Program-made: the position numbers and the translations under genes
Shown: piece after piece, positions 21,283 to 32,174 of the stretch
How positions within the stretch are numbered: the stretch's first letter is position 1
Layout of the letters: the number at the start of each line of letters is the position of its first letter
NCBI RefSeq assembly: GCF_035222275.1
Contig: NC_085881.1
Coordinates: 744,001 to 808,000, forward strand
Length of the DNA stretch: 64,000 nucleotides
Source of the DNA: Podospora bellae-mahoneyi
Lineage: Eukaryota; Ascomycota; Sordariomycetes; Sordariales; Podosporaceae
Direction: 5' to 3'
The notes under the pieces: generated by a model
Database searches by the model: none
The model's input: only the letters and a program-made list of their open reading frames with translations
What the model was told of the DNA's origin: nothing

Positions 21283-23576
21283 TCACCAGTCATCCTCGCT
21301 GGAATTTTGCTCTACCATCTCTCCTTCTTGGTCCTCCATGTCGCTGGAGTCTGGATTGCCCGCGAGGCTGTCCCAGTCGTCTTCGGTCCTGTCCTCCTCC
21401 CCTTCCTCCTCTTCCTTTTTCTCCTCATCCTTCTTCTTCTTCTTCTTCTTTTTCTTCTTCTCCCACTCCTCCGCCCTCTTCGCCCACTCCTCCCACTTCG
21501 CTCACAATGCCTCCACCTCCTCCCGCTTCTTCGCCCGCAATGCCTCCACCTCCTTCCATTCCACCACTGTACCCGCCTCCGGCTTTTCCATAGCTGCAAC
21601 CGACTCCGGGTTCGTCTCCTTCGTCTCCTTCTTCTCCACCTCGCTCAGCCCAGACCCCCTGGCATTTCCCAGAATGCCCATCTTTCTATCCCCGACATCT
21701 TTCTTGTTACCATAGCCTCCATACGCAGAAACTTTAGCTGGTGCAGCGAAGATGTTGGGTGGAAGACCGGTGGTGGAGGTGTGGTTCGACGAGGCGGCGT
21801 TCATCTTGGAGTTGGCGGGGATGTCCTCCTTTGGTAACGCTTGGTAGGTGGAGGGTTTGGGCATGGGGGCCGGTGGAGAGTAGAAGGTCCCAGCAGGGGT
21901 AAGGCTTAAACCAGGGTACTCTGGTCTCGGAGGGGAAAAGAGTGGCGGAAGGCTACGGCCTTGACCGTGTTCCTTGGTCAGGGGTCACGAGGCATGGGTT
22001 ACGGGCGAGGGATGGTGGGAGAGGTGTTGGGTTCATCTTGTTCCTGTTGCGCAAAGGTGTCGGGCCTTACGGAGGATACCTGAGGGTTGTTAGGTCCGTT
22101 CTGGATTGGTGCGCGATAAATACTGGATCCTGACGGGATGCCGGGGTAGCGTGTTGATCTGGAGCCAAGGAAAGGGTTTGCTCCCGGCAAGGAGGAGGGG
22201 GTTGTTGTTGAGAAAGGGCCGGGTGTGCTGAAGGGCTTCCTGATGGCGGGCTGCGTCGCTCAAAGACTAGTGGCGCTAAATAAGCCATGCATCTCGGTGT
22301 AGTGCTCGCTATGGGTGAGCTTGTTAATAGGATCAAGGTTAATAGGGGGAGGACAGGACATACTTGATAGTCACATCTGTACAGACCTTGTGGCAGAAAA
22401 AACCAGTAACGGGGGGCAATCTCTGCTTCTGTGCTTTAGAAGTGGCTTCGTCCACTTTTACACTCACGCCACTGTCTGCGGGTGGCTTGGAGAGCAAGAA
22501 AGTAGCACCCATTGGCTTCGGATTGCGATCGCTCTTTCTCTGGCGCTCACATGCACTGCTCAAGTTTGTTAGAAAGTACAGCTTGAGTAAGAACCATAAG
22601 AGAAGACATACCAAGGCAGGAGAAACGGAAACAGAACGGGTTTTGGACACCATCGACATGTCGGGACCTCCTTCACACTCTTCTCCTCCCCCTCCCCCCC
22701 AACAGCCGCCAAAACAGCCGTCTTTGAACCCCTCAACTCCTGAAGCTGAACCTCCCTCTCCCGACCAACCACATCCTTCACCCTCACAGCCATGTCCTCA
22801 ATAAAATCGCCAGACCTGTCATGAATGTACTTCTGCATCGCACCCATATCCTCATCCAACCGCTCCTCCATCTCCTTCTGGTGCTTTTCCATCCTCATGG
22901 AAAGGTCGTCTCTCAAAGTCTGCAAGTCACCGTTGTGCATCCGCCTGATGTCAGCAACACTCCTGTTCAACAGATGAAACCTCTCGTTGATATCATCGAA
23001 TCTATCCATCATACGGTCAAATTCATCAAGCGTGAGCTCGCCCTGAGATCAAGCCTCCATGCCAGCAAGCCGGTTGGTGATCTCGTCGAGCTTGGCCATG
23101 ATTTGGGCGTTGGTTATAGTTTCTGTTGATGGGGAGGGTTGGGGAAAGAGGAGCTTGGTGAGGTCGTGAAGGAGGTTGGCTTGTGTTTGTGGGCCATCAT
23201 TGATGGTTGTCTCCTGACCTACCCAGAGGCCGCGGAGGGTGTTGGCCAAGTCGGCGGCAGCGTCGTTGATGCGATCGAGGGTGTTGCTCTCGGTGGTGCT
23301 GTCCCTCATGTCGAGCAAGAAGCTGCCAAGAGCATTGATCTTGTCGCCGAGGAGGTCCAGGAGATTATACTCAGAGGCGGCGAGCTCGTTGTCCGGGTTG
23401 TTCAAGGCTTGATTCGCATCGGTAACAGAAGCCTGAGCAACAGGGCGAGGCAGCTGGGCCTCATTATGGGGAGCATCATGCATCGTGGCAGTATGTTTCG
23501 GGGTCTTGACTGTTGCTGAAGTAGGCTGAGTGGTCTCGTCCTTACGAGCACACTTAGTATAGTGACCACGGCCCAT
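21283..23576 (-). pseudogene. Four-exon coiled-coil gene interrupted by three in-frame TGA codons
   Basis: From ATG 23576 (MGRGHYTKCARKDE) to a final TGA at 21285-21283 the best model is 23576-22612, 22555-22364, 22308-22003 and 21952-21283 (711 codons with stop). Introns 1 and 2 are clear (GTATGT, TCTAAC, CAG; 56 and 55 nt); intron 3 is less certain. In this frame there are three internal stops, all TGA, at 23051-23049, 22262-22260 and 21504-21502 (codons 176, 402, 638), while good coding sequence continues on both sides. The protein has helical/coiled-coil stretches (LDEFDRMMDRFDDINERF), a possible C-x3-C-x7-H-x4-H finger split by intron 2, a Pro/Ser-rich linker, and a Lys/Glu-rich acidic C-terminus ending SSEDDW. 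It could be a decaying gene, two or more shorter genes, or a readthrough gene. Family not recognised. Confidence 0.5.
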
Positions 23577-24304
23577 GATAGCTGGGAGTATTTCAAGTGT
23601 CGGATGTAGTGATGGAAAAGAGAAGAGGAGTGATGAAAGAGGGAAGAGTAGTGATGAAAAAAGGCTGAGTGGAAAGCAGAAAAGGGCACGATGGAGAAGA
23701 GTTTTATACCCGAGTCTTGAGACTGAACAATAAGTTAAACCTAAATCGTTTTTAACTTTCAACACTCGAAAAATTTCCAGTCACACAACCCAGCTCCACA
23801 AACCCGCCATCAACGCCATTAAAGAAACTTTGATGGAATCAACCCTGCCGTGGTGTTTGTGGTCTCCGCCTGCTGAGTAGGTTTCCCGTGGTGTCCTCTT
23901 GCGCGTGTTTCGTTGTGCCAGCCCCATTCAATTCTTGCACTGTCTCTTCATATTCTAGAGCTAGTAATGTATAATGTGGTTCATGCTGGTATGCACCCTG
24001 CTCCCATAAGAGAACGAGCTACTCATCAATACAGGCCATCCTTTTATGGCATACCTCATCCTCATTGAACTCATCATCCCCAGGGCTCATCACATACCCT
24101 TTCTCCACCCGCACTTCTCTTGATTCACCTGGTCGATTCATGCCTGAACACATCTTAAGGCCTGCTCCGACTGTTGTTGGTAATCCTCAGATTCCTCATC
24201 CATGCTATCGCAGGTTTGCTGCAGTCGGGATATGTTGTTCCACGTGGATCGACGTTGAGAGGGATTCTGGCTCGGGTTTAGGTTGGACATGGCGTTCAGT
24301 TTGC

Positions 24305-24341
<37 letters not shown>

Positions 24342-25061
24342 ATATCGTGACGGTTGTGGCTGCGTGTTGTGTTCGCAGTTTGGCAAGCCTCATGATATGG
24401 AGCTTGTGGTGTTGAGAGAGATGGGGGAACAAGAGCTGGATGGCGAGCTGTGACTGGTAATCTTGTCGTTTTGGACACTTGGCACTCATAAGCCGCCAGC
24501 CATAAGCAGGTAGATGTCAGACTTATCATGTGCTAATAACAAGCTGGGAGTCACAATGGACATGAAAACCTTCGCATGGAAAGCCACTGACGATAAGGAA
24601 ATGTCTATTGACCAATCTCTCCACTCCTGCCCCATTTACGTCTGGGAGCAGCAAGCAGGTGCCATTGCTTGCCCTTTCCAATCTGTTCATACAATTGAAA
24701 TGTCATCTTTTCATAGAGGCACAGAGCAGCCCAGAGTGTGAGAACGGTGGCGATTTCGAGGAGGGCTTTGGCTTTTGTGGCTTTGGGTTCTGTTGTCAAA
24801 GTTTGTTAGGTCAAGATTGATTGCTACTCGAGGATGATACACGACAAGAACGAAGAGACGATGTGTTTGAAGATAAAGTGAACTATTTCTCCCAAGTTTA
24901 TATACATCTCTGTCCAAGGGCGCCTGAGAAGCTTTCCATCACCCATCTAACTGTACATCTCGATTTGTCTACCAATATAATGCATGTATAAAAGCCAAAT
25001 ATTTCCCCAACGCCACGCAATGCTCAGTTGTCAAAAACCAAAAACCAAAATTGTGTCTGCA
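23577..25061. other. Intergenic with (TA)n tract and a possible small transcript
   Basis: A (TA)n microsatellite lies at 24310-24338. On the minus strand a TATATAAAC box (about 24905) precedes a CTAAC...CAG pair (about 24812-24792) and a GC-richer frame (24799-24605) that would encode a hydrophobic segment (LLEIATVLTLWAALCLY), but no ATG-containing exon could be joined to it. Nothing else is seen. Confidence 0.35.
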
Positions 25062-26402
25062 TCATCCAACCAACATCCAAACACCCCATCCAAGCACCAG
25101 GCCGAGGCCCAACCACCTCTCTACTCCCTGAACTTGCCTGAACCCAGCACTGGTGCTCCCACAGCAAGGTCTCTTGACAAAGGTCACGTTGTTCATCCTT
25201 GCTGCTACCTCGAAGACACTCCCTGGGTAGTCACCGTAGTTGTAATAATCCACATTTAGGACGTTTGGTGGCCGGGTCCACTGATCCCGGCAGTTCGCCG
25301 CTGCCATGCCCAAACTGCCTTTCCCTGACGCTGCGTTGGTGGTATTCAACGCACTAACCGCCGGCACCAAGATTGACTGCCCCAGCAACGACACCTCGGC
25401 GTTGAGGTTGTGATTCATGAGATACAGTCTGTTCTTGGCCTGATCCTCTGGCAGATCTGGTGGGCGCTGAACGGTACATGGGAAGGTATCGTCAAGTGGA
25501 TCGAAGGGCGTTTCCCACATGGCCGAGAACTCGTCTTGTAGCCAGGGATAGGCAGTGGCGTTGGCATTGTAATCCAGGAACATGACCACCCTCTGCCCCG
25601 TCAAAATCATCTGGGCCAGCGTTGGCCAGTCCTCCAGCGCCATTGGAATGACCGGAGGTGTGTAGATGTATTGTAGAATTCCGCTACGCTCGATCCAGGG
25701 GACGTATAAGTCTGGGTTAGAGTAGTTGCCATTTCCTAACAGGATGGTGACGACATCGTAAGGATGGACAGACACCCATTCTCGAACCTTGCCTAACCAG
25801 TCCGTGATAGGGCCAGCGTCGAACAGATCGCAGGAGGTATGGCAGAAGTGTGGCTGGGTGCCGTTGACTGGGAACTGAATCTGCCCCTGGAGGAACCGAA
25901 TTCCATCGTTGAGCTGGTCGGTGACATTATACTGCTGGTTGGCAGCGGCCGAGCCGGCACGAACGAAGGGCGAGTTGTGGCACCCTACTTCGGTGATGTT
26001 GCTGTATTTGCGCTCGCATAGCTCGGGGTAATTGTTGCACGGCCGAGTGTTCGTCGGTCGTGGTGGGGTGGATACTGTCGAGGATGCAGTGCCGTTCGTG
26101 GAGGTGGTAGCAACAGAAGAGGTGACCGAGCCTGTAAGGGTGGTTACAAGATCTGTCTCGGTATAGTTGGCTGTCAGAACCCCCAATGAAGTAGGAAGAG
26201 AGGTCGTTGCAAGCGTGATCTTGGAGGAGAAGGTCTGGTAGGTGCCGGTGGGCGTAGCACCGTTGAGCGGGATAGTGCCGCTTTTTGTACCAGTCAGGTA
26301 GGTAATGGCCTCTTCGGTGTTCTGTTCGATGCTCTGGCCGGTGACGAGGCTAATGCTGAGGGACGTTGCCCAAAGCAGACGGGTGAAGCGTTTCAACGCC
26401 AT
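25062..26402 (-). CDS. Secreted PLC-like phosphodiesterase, probably GPI-anchored
   Basis: A single exon of 446 aa from ATG 26402. A signal peptide (LLWATSLSISLVTGQ) is followed by a Ser/Thr-rich region with several N-glycosylation sequons. A TIM-barrel phosphodiesterase domain comes next, with the two expected active-site histidine motifs (VGCHNSPF, about residue 140, and FCHTSCDLFDAG, about 188) and a strand DVVTILLGNGN. The C-terminus is hydrophobic (WLGLGLVLGWGVWMLVG), as for a GPI anchor. These fungal proteins belong to the PI-PLC X-domain-like superfamily but usually lack the calcium site, and their substrates are mostly unknown. It is probably on the cell surface or in the wall. It is divergent from the SUR7 gene with about 1.1 kb between. 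Confidence 0.88.
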   Translation of the reverse strand: MALKRFTRLLWATSLSISLVTGQSIEQNTEEAITYLTGTKSGTIPLNGATPTGTYQTFSSKITLATTSLPTSLGVLTANYTETDLVTTLTGSVTSSVATTSTNGTASSTVSTPPRPTNTRPCNNYPELCERKYSNITEVGCHNSPFVRAGSAAANQQYNVTDQLNDGIRFLQGQIQFPVNGTQPHFCHTSCDLFDAGPITDWLGKVREWVSVHPYDVVTILLGNGNYSNPDLYVPWIERSGILQYIYTPPVIPMALEDWPTLAQMILTGQRVVMFLDYNANATAYPWLQDEFSAMWETPFDPLDDTFPCTVQRPPDLPEDQAKNRLYLMNHNLNAEVSLLGQSILVPAVSALNTTNAASGKGSLGMAAANCRDQWTRPPNVLNVDYYNYGDYPGSVFEVAARMNNVTFVKRPCCGSTSAGFRQVQGVERWLGLGLVLGWGVWMLVG

Positions 26403-27513
26403 TATCGTTGTGTTTCCTGAACCCTAAAAAAAGTGCAAAGGGATACAGAGAGGAAGCTTTAAAACCCCAAACACGACGTCCTGCTCCTTGCCGTGGATCC
26501 CGATCTCGAAAGCAAGCAGCCTTAAAACAGGGATGCTGGCACCGCCGCAGCGCTGTGGGGAGCCAAGTCAGAGCCGAGAGCTTGGAGACCCTTGCAATCG
26601 CCAGTGATTATCGAGCGTCGGTCCATGCAACGAAACAACACGAGCTGTTCATTTGTCGTCTGCTGGCCGCGCGCGGTTACCTCGATTTTTGTTTCAACTT
26701 GAAAGAGATGCCATCTGATATGTCGGCTGTCTATCGTGTCCTGTTCACTCTCTGCCAGTGTCTTTGCCAATGACAGCTCTCAAGCGCGATGACGTCGCCA
26801 AAGCTAGCGGCTCTCGGCAACGGTTCAGTGTTTCTGCCAAGGCTGATCGACAGGCTGGTCTGGAACGTCAGATTCTGATTGACTGCCGCTCTTCTTTTCT
26901 CTTGGAAATCAAGACTTCTTCTGGTTTGTCCTCTGAGCTAGAGACGTGGTATGATGGCCTTTACACTCTGCACGTTGCTATCGCTGATTGACCGACAGTT
27001 TGACTGGAGGAGTCAGTTTGGGCTGACAGCTCACCGCTAGGATTTTATGTATATCAAATTCAGGGGCCGGCATCCAATTGACGCCGGGATGGAGCAGGAG
27101 CATCAAGCTCCACCCGCCGGACTGGACCCCCGACGCGCGTAACTGCACCGCCCTCCCTCCACTAAATGCTCCTTGGCATCTCATCCACATACGACATCAT
27201 TGTTGTTGCTTTAATCATCTCTTTTCTTGTCTGGCGATCTTTAATTCTCTTGGTGTAGCTCGCCATCTGTTTTTTTTCTAGTCATAAGCTCGCCCGCTGC
27301 ATCTCTCGTGGAAACCTGTCGAAGTATCGTGGAGCCGGCATCCCGAGAACCAAGAACCCAAGAACCTTGATGACTGCATATCCTCTGGGCTGAGTTTTGT
27401 GTTCTTATCTCACCCACTGCAGCCGCATTTCTCGCTCGCGCCGCTCTTACAACCGGACTTGCTTCCGGCTCACATCTCACCTTTCCGGTCAGTGTTTGTC
27501 AACGACAGCAACA
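26403..27513. other. Divergent intergenic region, 1.1 kb
   Basis: It contains the promoters of the PLC-like gene and of the SUR7/PalI gene. No further gene or RNA is seen. The SUR7 leader begins in a pyrimidine-rich tract around 27400-27500. Confidence 0.5.
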
Positions 27514-28578
27514 ATGGGCCTCCCGTCAATTCTTAGGCCTCGAAAGAGGAACACAACCACGCCCACCAGCGAGAAACATGCATCCACTGGGCCTTCAACG
27601 CCGACATCTAGGCCAGATTATCAGACTGGAAGTGATACCATTCCACAAGACACACTTCGACGGGTGACCAAAACCCGCCGCATTTTTGCTTTGACGGCCT
27701 CTATCTCATATCTCATCTCATGGGTGTTTTTGGTGCTGGTATGTGATTGTTGGAGAAATCTTCGCTCTTTGATCACCTTACTGACATGGCTGCAGGTCTT
27801 GATCGGTAACACATATCCCAAAGCCGTGCTGTCCGACATCTACTTCTTCAGGCTAGACCTCTCAGACATCATCCCCCTGAGCGTTCCCAATGCCAGACTG
27901 ATCAACTCCATCGCCCAATCCATTGGTCTGCACGACTTCTACCAAGTTGGGCTGTGGAACTTCTGTGAAGGCTTCATCAATGAGTAAGTTCTTTTACTAA
28001 CAGATACCAGTGTGTCTTCATGCTAACCCTATCACAGAGGCATCACTTACTGTTCCAAACCCGAAACCCTCTACTGGTTCAACCCCGTCGAGATCCTCAT
28101 GTCCGAACTGTTGGCAGGAGCCACGATTGCCCTCCCCACCGAAATCATTACCATTCTCTCCATCCTGCAAATCACCAGTCAGATCATGTTCGGCTTCTTC
28201 CTCACCTCTGCCATTCTGACATTCCTTTACATCTTCCTCTCGCCGGTCGCCACAAAATCCAAGTGGTACAGCTTACCACTGTCCATCGGCGCGTTTATCA
28301 ACATGATGCTGGTAGTGGCGGCAAGCATAGTAGGCACCGTCATCAGCCTGGTGTTTAAGTACGCGGCTGAAGCTCAGAAGGAGCTCAACATCAAGTCCTA
28401 TGTGGGCACAAAGATGTTTGTGTTCATGTGGTTGGCCGCTGGGTTCGGTGTCATTGGGTTTGCGGTGCACAGTGGTATGGGTTGCTGCTGTGTGAGCAGG
28501 AGGGATGTCACTACTGGGAGGAGGACGCTGATGCCTGATGGGCAGGGGTTGCAGAGGAAGTCTGTGGTGGTGAGGTGA
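27514..28578 (+). CDS. SUR7/PalI family plasma-membrane protein
   Basis: Three exons (27514-27738, 27796-27983, 28038-28578) encode 317 aa. A short basic cytoplasmic N-terminus leads to TM1 (spanning the first intron, SYLISWVFLVLVLIG). An extracellular loop carries the claudin-like motif LWNFC...ITYC. TM2 (ILSILQITSQIMFGFFLTSAIL), TM3 (INMMLVVAASIVGTVISLVF) and TM4 (FVFMWLAAGFGVIGFAV) follow, then a short tail with a Cys cluster (GCCCVS). Topology and the Cys pair match SUR7/PalI proteins, which sit in eisosome/MCC plasma-membrane domains or in pH-sensing complexes. Which of the two roles applies cannot be decided from sequence. Confidence 0.85.
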
Positions 28579-30473
28579 ATGACTTAAAGCGAGCGAGTAC
28601 CAGCGGGTAATTTAGAGCGGAGATGATACCACATTGCATAGTTAGATTTTTTTCGTTGGCATTTAAATAGGAAGGAGTTTGGGGGGTATATAAGATATTA
28701 TAGGCGCCTACTTCTGGCATACACTACCACCAATCACAGCAAATCCATTTCTTCATTATTTTACCTGATTTATATAATATATCTCGATCATTCACTCAGT
28801 ATTACTAGAACCCTCGTAATATTTCCCGCCAGTCTACTCGCCATCTATCACTCACTGACCCGTATTCCCCTATCATCTTGTTCTATCTTTTAAGGACAGT
28901 GGATAGACGTTTACTTTTGATGAGGAAGTATTCATATGTCCAACTCACGTCCTGGCCGAAGTATATCTAATTTAAAACATCAGTCTTGGTCGATACCCTA
29001 CCTAGCGGCTCTTTCCAAGTGTATCTGCATTTATTTGCTTATAATCTCTTTGTCGAAGATTCAACATTGTACGTGCCTTGGTTGATGATATCTAGACAGA
29101 ATCCGATGTTAAACAGACACACCCCAGACTACATCTCGACACTTTTACTATCAGAGATCTCATTTCTGTACTATAGTACTAACCTTCCCCGTAAACTAGA
29201 AACTCACCACTTCAATATCTCACCACAACAACCAACACAACGCCTCCATCTCTCCCCACCGCTCGAAACCCCTTCATCCACTCAGCTCTCCACCACCTTC
29301 ACCACCGCGCGAAACCTTCTGCATCGACTCAATCCCCCACCACCCTCACCGTATCTTAGACCGCCATACCTCTCAAGCATCCAACCGCTCCCATAGAATC
29401 CTCCCAGTTTCCGAGAGCAAACCCTTCCAACCTCGTCCTCGACCCATCTTGCATCGCCAAGGTCCATGCTGCAGCCCCAACCAACGCTGCAACAACCAAC
29501 TACTCGGTGCGGTGCCCTACGAGATGCGCTTGAAGCAGCTCTCGCTCGGTGTCTCCCGCCGTGAAAAGCCCATGATCTGCGAGCTCCCACCGCGTACGCT
29601 CGCGCAGGAGCAACCGCACTGGTAGGTAGGCTAGTTCGGTTGCCTGGGGGTGAGGTAAGGTATTACAGACATGGACAGGCTCCGCTTGTCCAAGAGGACT
29701 CTGCGCTGGGCCTCGGAGGGCGTGGCTGTTGTGGAGTACAGCCTGCAAATCCACCGACAAGTCGGCGGCAATCTGAATGAGAACAAACACGACATTACCA
29801 ACATCTACGACGCCATTCGGGGCCTCGCTTCTGGTCGCCAGTACAAAATGATCAAGTACGTCGACTTAGGTTATAGACCCGAGGATTTGAGCAGAATGAA
29901 ACCGATTCTTATATAAATGGACTCTATCTTGGTGAAACGCAATGTGACGAAGTATTAATGATGTTTGGACCATGATAATCATCAGACTGTGTTACGCAGC
30001 TTGAATCCCGGGTTTATAGTATAGAGCAAATGACCCAGTGCCAAAACGTCGAAGGATATAGCTAAGTAAGGTACATATTATGAACCTTCTTGGCCATTTC
30101 AGTAAGATGCCTGCCTTAGGTAGGAAAACTATAGACGTTGAGGTCCGACCAAACAATTGGTGAGGTACTATCAACAATAGAAAATTGTACCCACATCATT
30201 CTGCATAATGAACTTGCTAATCGGGCGATCAACACCAAATCTACCTGTTGCGAGCTTGTGAATCCCTTCATTCTCGATGTCGAGGCTACTGATTGGAGGT
30301 GCTGCCTAATTGCCCCACTGTTTCATGACTCACTTCTCACATCATCGCTCTTCATGTCTCAAACATTGACCGCTTTATCGAACTCGAACATCACAACTCA
30401 TTCAGCGTCAAATTTACCTTCCTCACCTCATCACCTTTTCACCACCTTGCATCAAAAAATCAGAACCGCCAAA
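28579..30473. other. Intergenic stretch, mostly AT-rich, containing a coding-like relic
   Basis: AT-rich sequence surrounds a GC-richer patch at about 29400-29916 (listed separately). The last 150 nt form the leader of the HD-domain gene (ACCACCTTGCATC...AAAATGG). Confidence 0.45.
29400..29916 (+). pseudogene. Coding-like fragment, probable gene relic
   Basis: This patch is GC-richer than its surroundings and has coding-type codon use in two plus-strand pieces. One is at about 29430-29632 (contains MRLKQLSLGVSRREKPMIC, ends in TAG). The second runs from ATG 29671 to about 29850 (DMDRLRLSKRTLRW...ENKHDITNIYDAIRGLASG), ending at a GTACGT donor-like site. A CAG acceptor-like site precedes the second piece, but joining the pieces does not keep one frame, and no start or end is evident. 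Most likely a truncated gene copy; the family is not recognised. The minus strand is also open across part of it. Confidence 0.3.
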
Positions 30474-31242
30474 ATGGAAGCCCTCCTCACCGACCCCCTC
30501 ATCATCTCCGTAACCTCCTACGTAAAAGACTACATGAGAAACTACGACGCCTCCCACGACTTTGACCGTACGCCATACCTATCCCACCCCAATTCCAAAT
30601 CCCATGCTAACATCCATCACCAGACATCCAACGCGTCCTCTCCCTCTCCCACCACATCTACGCCCACACCCCCCCTCAGCAACAACCCCTAGACCTAAAA
30701 GCAATCCACCTCTCCGCCCTGCTCCACGACGTCGGGGACCGCAAGTCCGTTTCCCCTCCCCTCTTCCTCCCCCAGTGTCTAACCTCAGCAGATACCTCCT
30801 CCCAAACCAAGACCCAACAACCCTCATATCAACAACCCTCCTCTCCCTCTCCTGCCCCCCCTCCCTCGCCCAAAAAGTCCAAGAAATCTGCCTCGCAGTC
30901 TCCTACTCCACCGAAGTCAAAAACCCCTCCCATGTGCAGTCCATCCTCGCCAAACACCCCGAGTTGGGGGTCGTGCAAGACGCCGACCGGCTCGACGCCA
31001 TCGGAGCGGTGGGGATAGCACGGATGTTCACCTTTGGCGGGGCCAAAGGCTCCCGCTCGCTGCAGGCGAGCGTGGATCATATTGATGAGAAGTTGGTCAA
31101 GTTGGAGGGGATGATGAAGACTGCTGAGGGGAGGAGGCTGGCAGGGGAGAGGACGGAGAGGTTGAGACGGTTTCGGGCGGAGTGGGAGGAGGAGGTGGGG
31201 TTTGTGGAAAAGTTGAGGTTGAGTAAGGGGGAGGAGAAGTAG
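30474..31242 (+). CDS. HD-domain metal-dependent phosphohydrolase
   Basis: Three exons (30474-30567, 30624-30744, 30792-31242) encode 221 aa; introns are 56 and 47 nt. The metal ligands of the HD superfamily are in order: His28 (SHDFDH, with Asp29 and His32 nearby), His66-Asp67 (LLHDVGD) and Asp137 (QDADRLDAIG). The first motif is completed only by splicing. The length and the DADRLDAIG...RMFTFGG sequence match the small single-domain YedJ/YpgQ-like HD hydrolases, which act on phosphate esters of nucleotides or related compounds. No targeting signal is seen, so cytosolic. The physiological substrate is unknown. Confidence 0.88.
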
Positions 31243-31327
31243 GTAAATACCTAGGTAACGTATGTGTTGTGGAACATAGGGGTTCAAAGGTTGGATGGGA
31301 GTATTTGAGTTGGTAGAAAGGCTGGAA

Positions 31328-31384
31328 CCACACACACACACACACACATACACGCACACACACACATACACGCACACACACACA
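31328..31384. repeat. (CA)n microsatellite with ATACACG interruptions
   Basis: CA dinucleotides broken at regular intervals by CATACACGCA, giving a higher-order unit of about 21 nt. It lies about 90 nt downstream of the HD-domain gene. Confidence 0.9.
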
Positions 31385-31732
31385 CCAAACTCTGAGTGTT
31401 TCCCATGTGCGCAGGTCATGGCTGTTTACGTTCGAGATTTTAATGTCCCCTATCCCAAATCTTTCTTCTTTCTGGATTTTTGTTTATGTACGAGAAATAA
31501 AAATGGATTATATATTTCTAGAAAGCGTGAAACACCATTTTGACGACCCAGCCTGCAAAGGAGCTTGACTTTTGAACATAAAGGTATGCCATTACATCTG
31601 TTACAAGACGAGAGCAAAAGATTAAAGCAGCCGAGATTATAACGGGACAGTATGATATAAAATGTGAGATGTTATATTGGTGATGGAATTGATAAAAATA
31701 AAAATAAAAAGCTGGAAAGACAAACGCTGTGT

Positions 31733-31803
31733 GACGGGCCGGGAGTCGAAACTGGGTTTTCGCTCAAACTCGGGAATGTAATAACCGCTGTACTACCTCG
31801 CCA
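31733..31803 (-). tRNA. tRNA-like sequence, probable pseudogene
   Basis: Read on the minus strand, GGCGAGG is followed by an A-box-like TAGTACAGCGGTT and, about 35 nt on, a B-box-like GTTTCGACTCC. The D arm can form (GTA/TAC), but the anticodon stem, T stem (3 of 5 pairs) and acceptor stem (3 of 7 pairs) are broken. A T-rich run follows about 30 nt downstream. It looks like a decayed tRNA gene or tRNA-derived repeat; no anticodon is assigned. Confidence 0.35.
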
Positions 31804-32174
31804 TGGAATTGCTTTCGAGAATTCAGGATTAAGTACCAGGCCTGCGTTGGGTTTCAGCCGGTGGGCTCTGGTGACGAGGTGACGTTGTCTTGACCCAGCT
31901 GGGCTGAAGTTTAAAAACACCTTGGAAAAATAGGGTGGTGGTTGACGTCAGCATCAGTGAAATGGACTTGGAAGATCAATGGTTCTTTTGTCACTGCGTA
32001 ATTGCTGAAACTTCTCAAGGCTGGCTCATTATCAATCATCCATCATCAAACATTACACTCAAACCCCAACCCCATCACAACAACCCTAACGAAGTAAACA
32101 AGAATCCCTCAAAAATTAAATATTACCCACCCCCCTCCCCCTTCCCCCTCCCCCTTCCCCCCTATCCAACAACC

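Larger units (their letters stand above)
31243..32174. other. Intergenic between convergent genes
   Basis: It contains a CA-type microsatellite, a tRNA-like relic and the 3' flanks of the HD-domain gene (+) and the GPI wall-protein gene (-). A C-rich run (CCCCCTCCCCC) lies at about 32130-32165. Confidence 0.5.

Noticed and set aside
21338-21715. Ser/Phe- and Leu-rich plus-strand frames
   Set aside because: Antisense shadows of the Lys/Glu-rich C-terminus of the minus-strand coiled-coil gene.
23049-23230. Hidden intron removing the first in-frame TGA (GTAGGT donor at about 23220, CAG at about 23045)
   Set aside because: It would delete about 175 nt of good coding sequence, its only branch-like site is about 100 nt from the acceptor, and it would not explain the other two TGAs.
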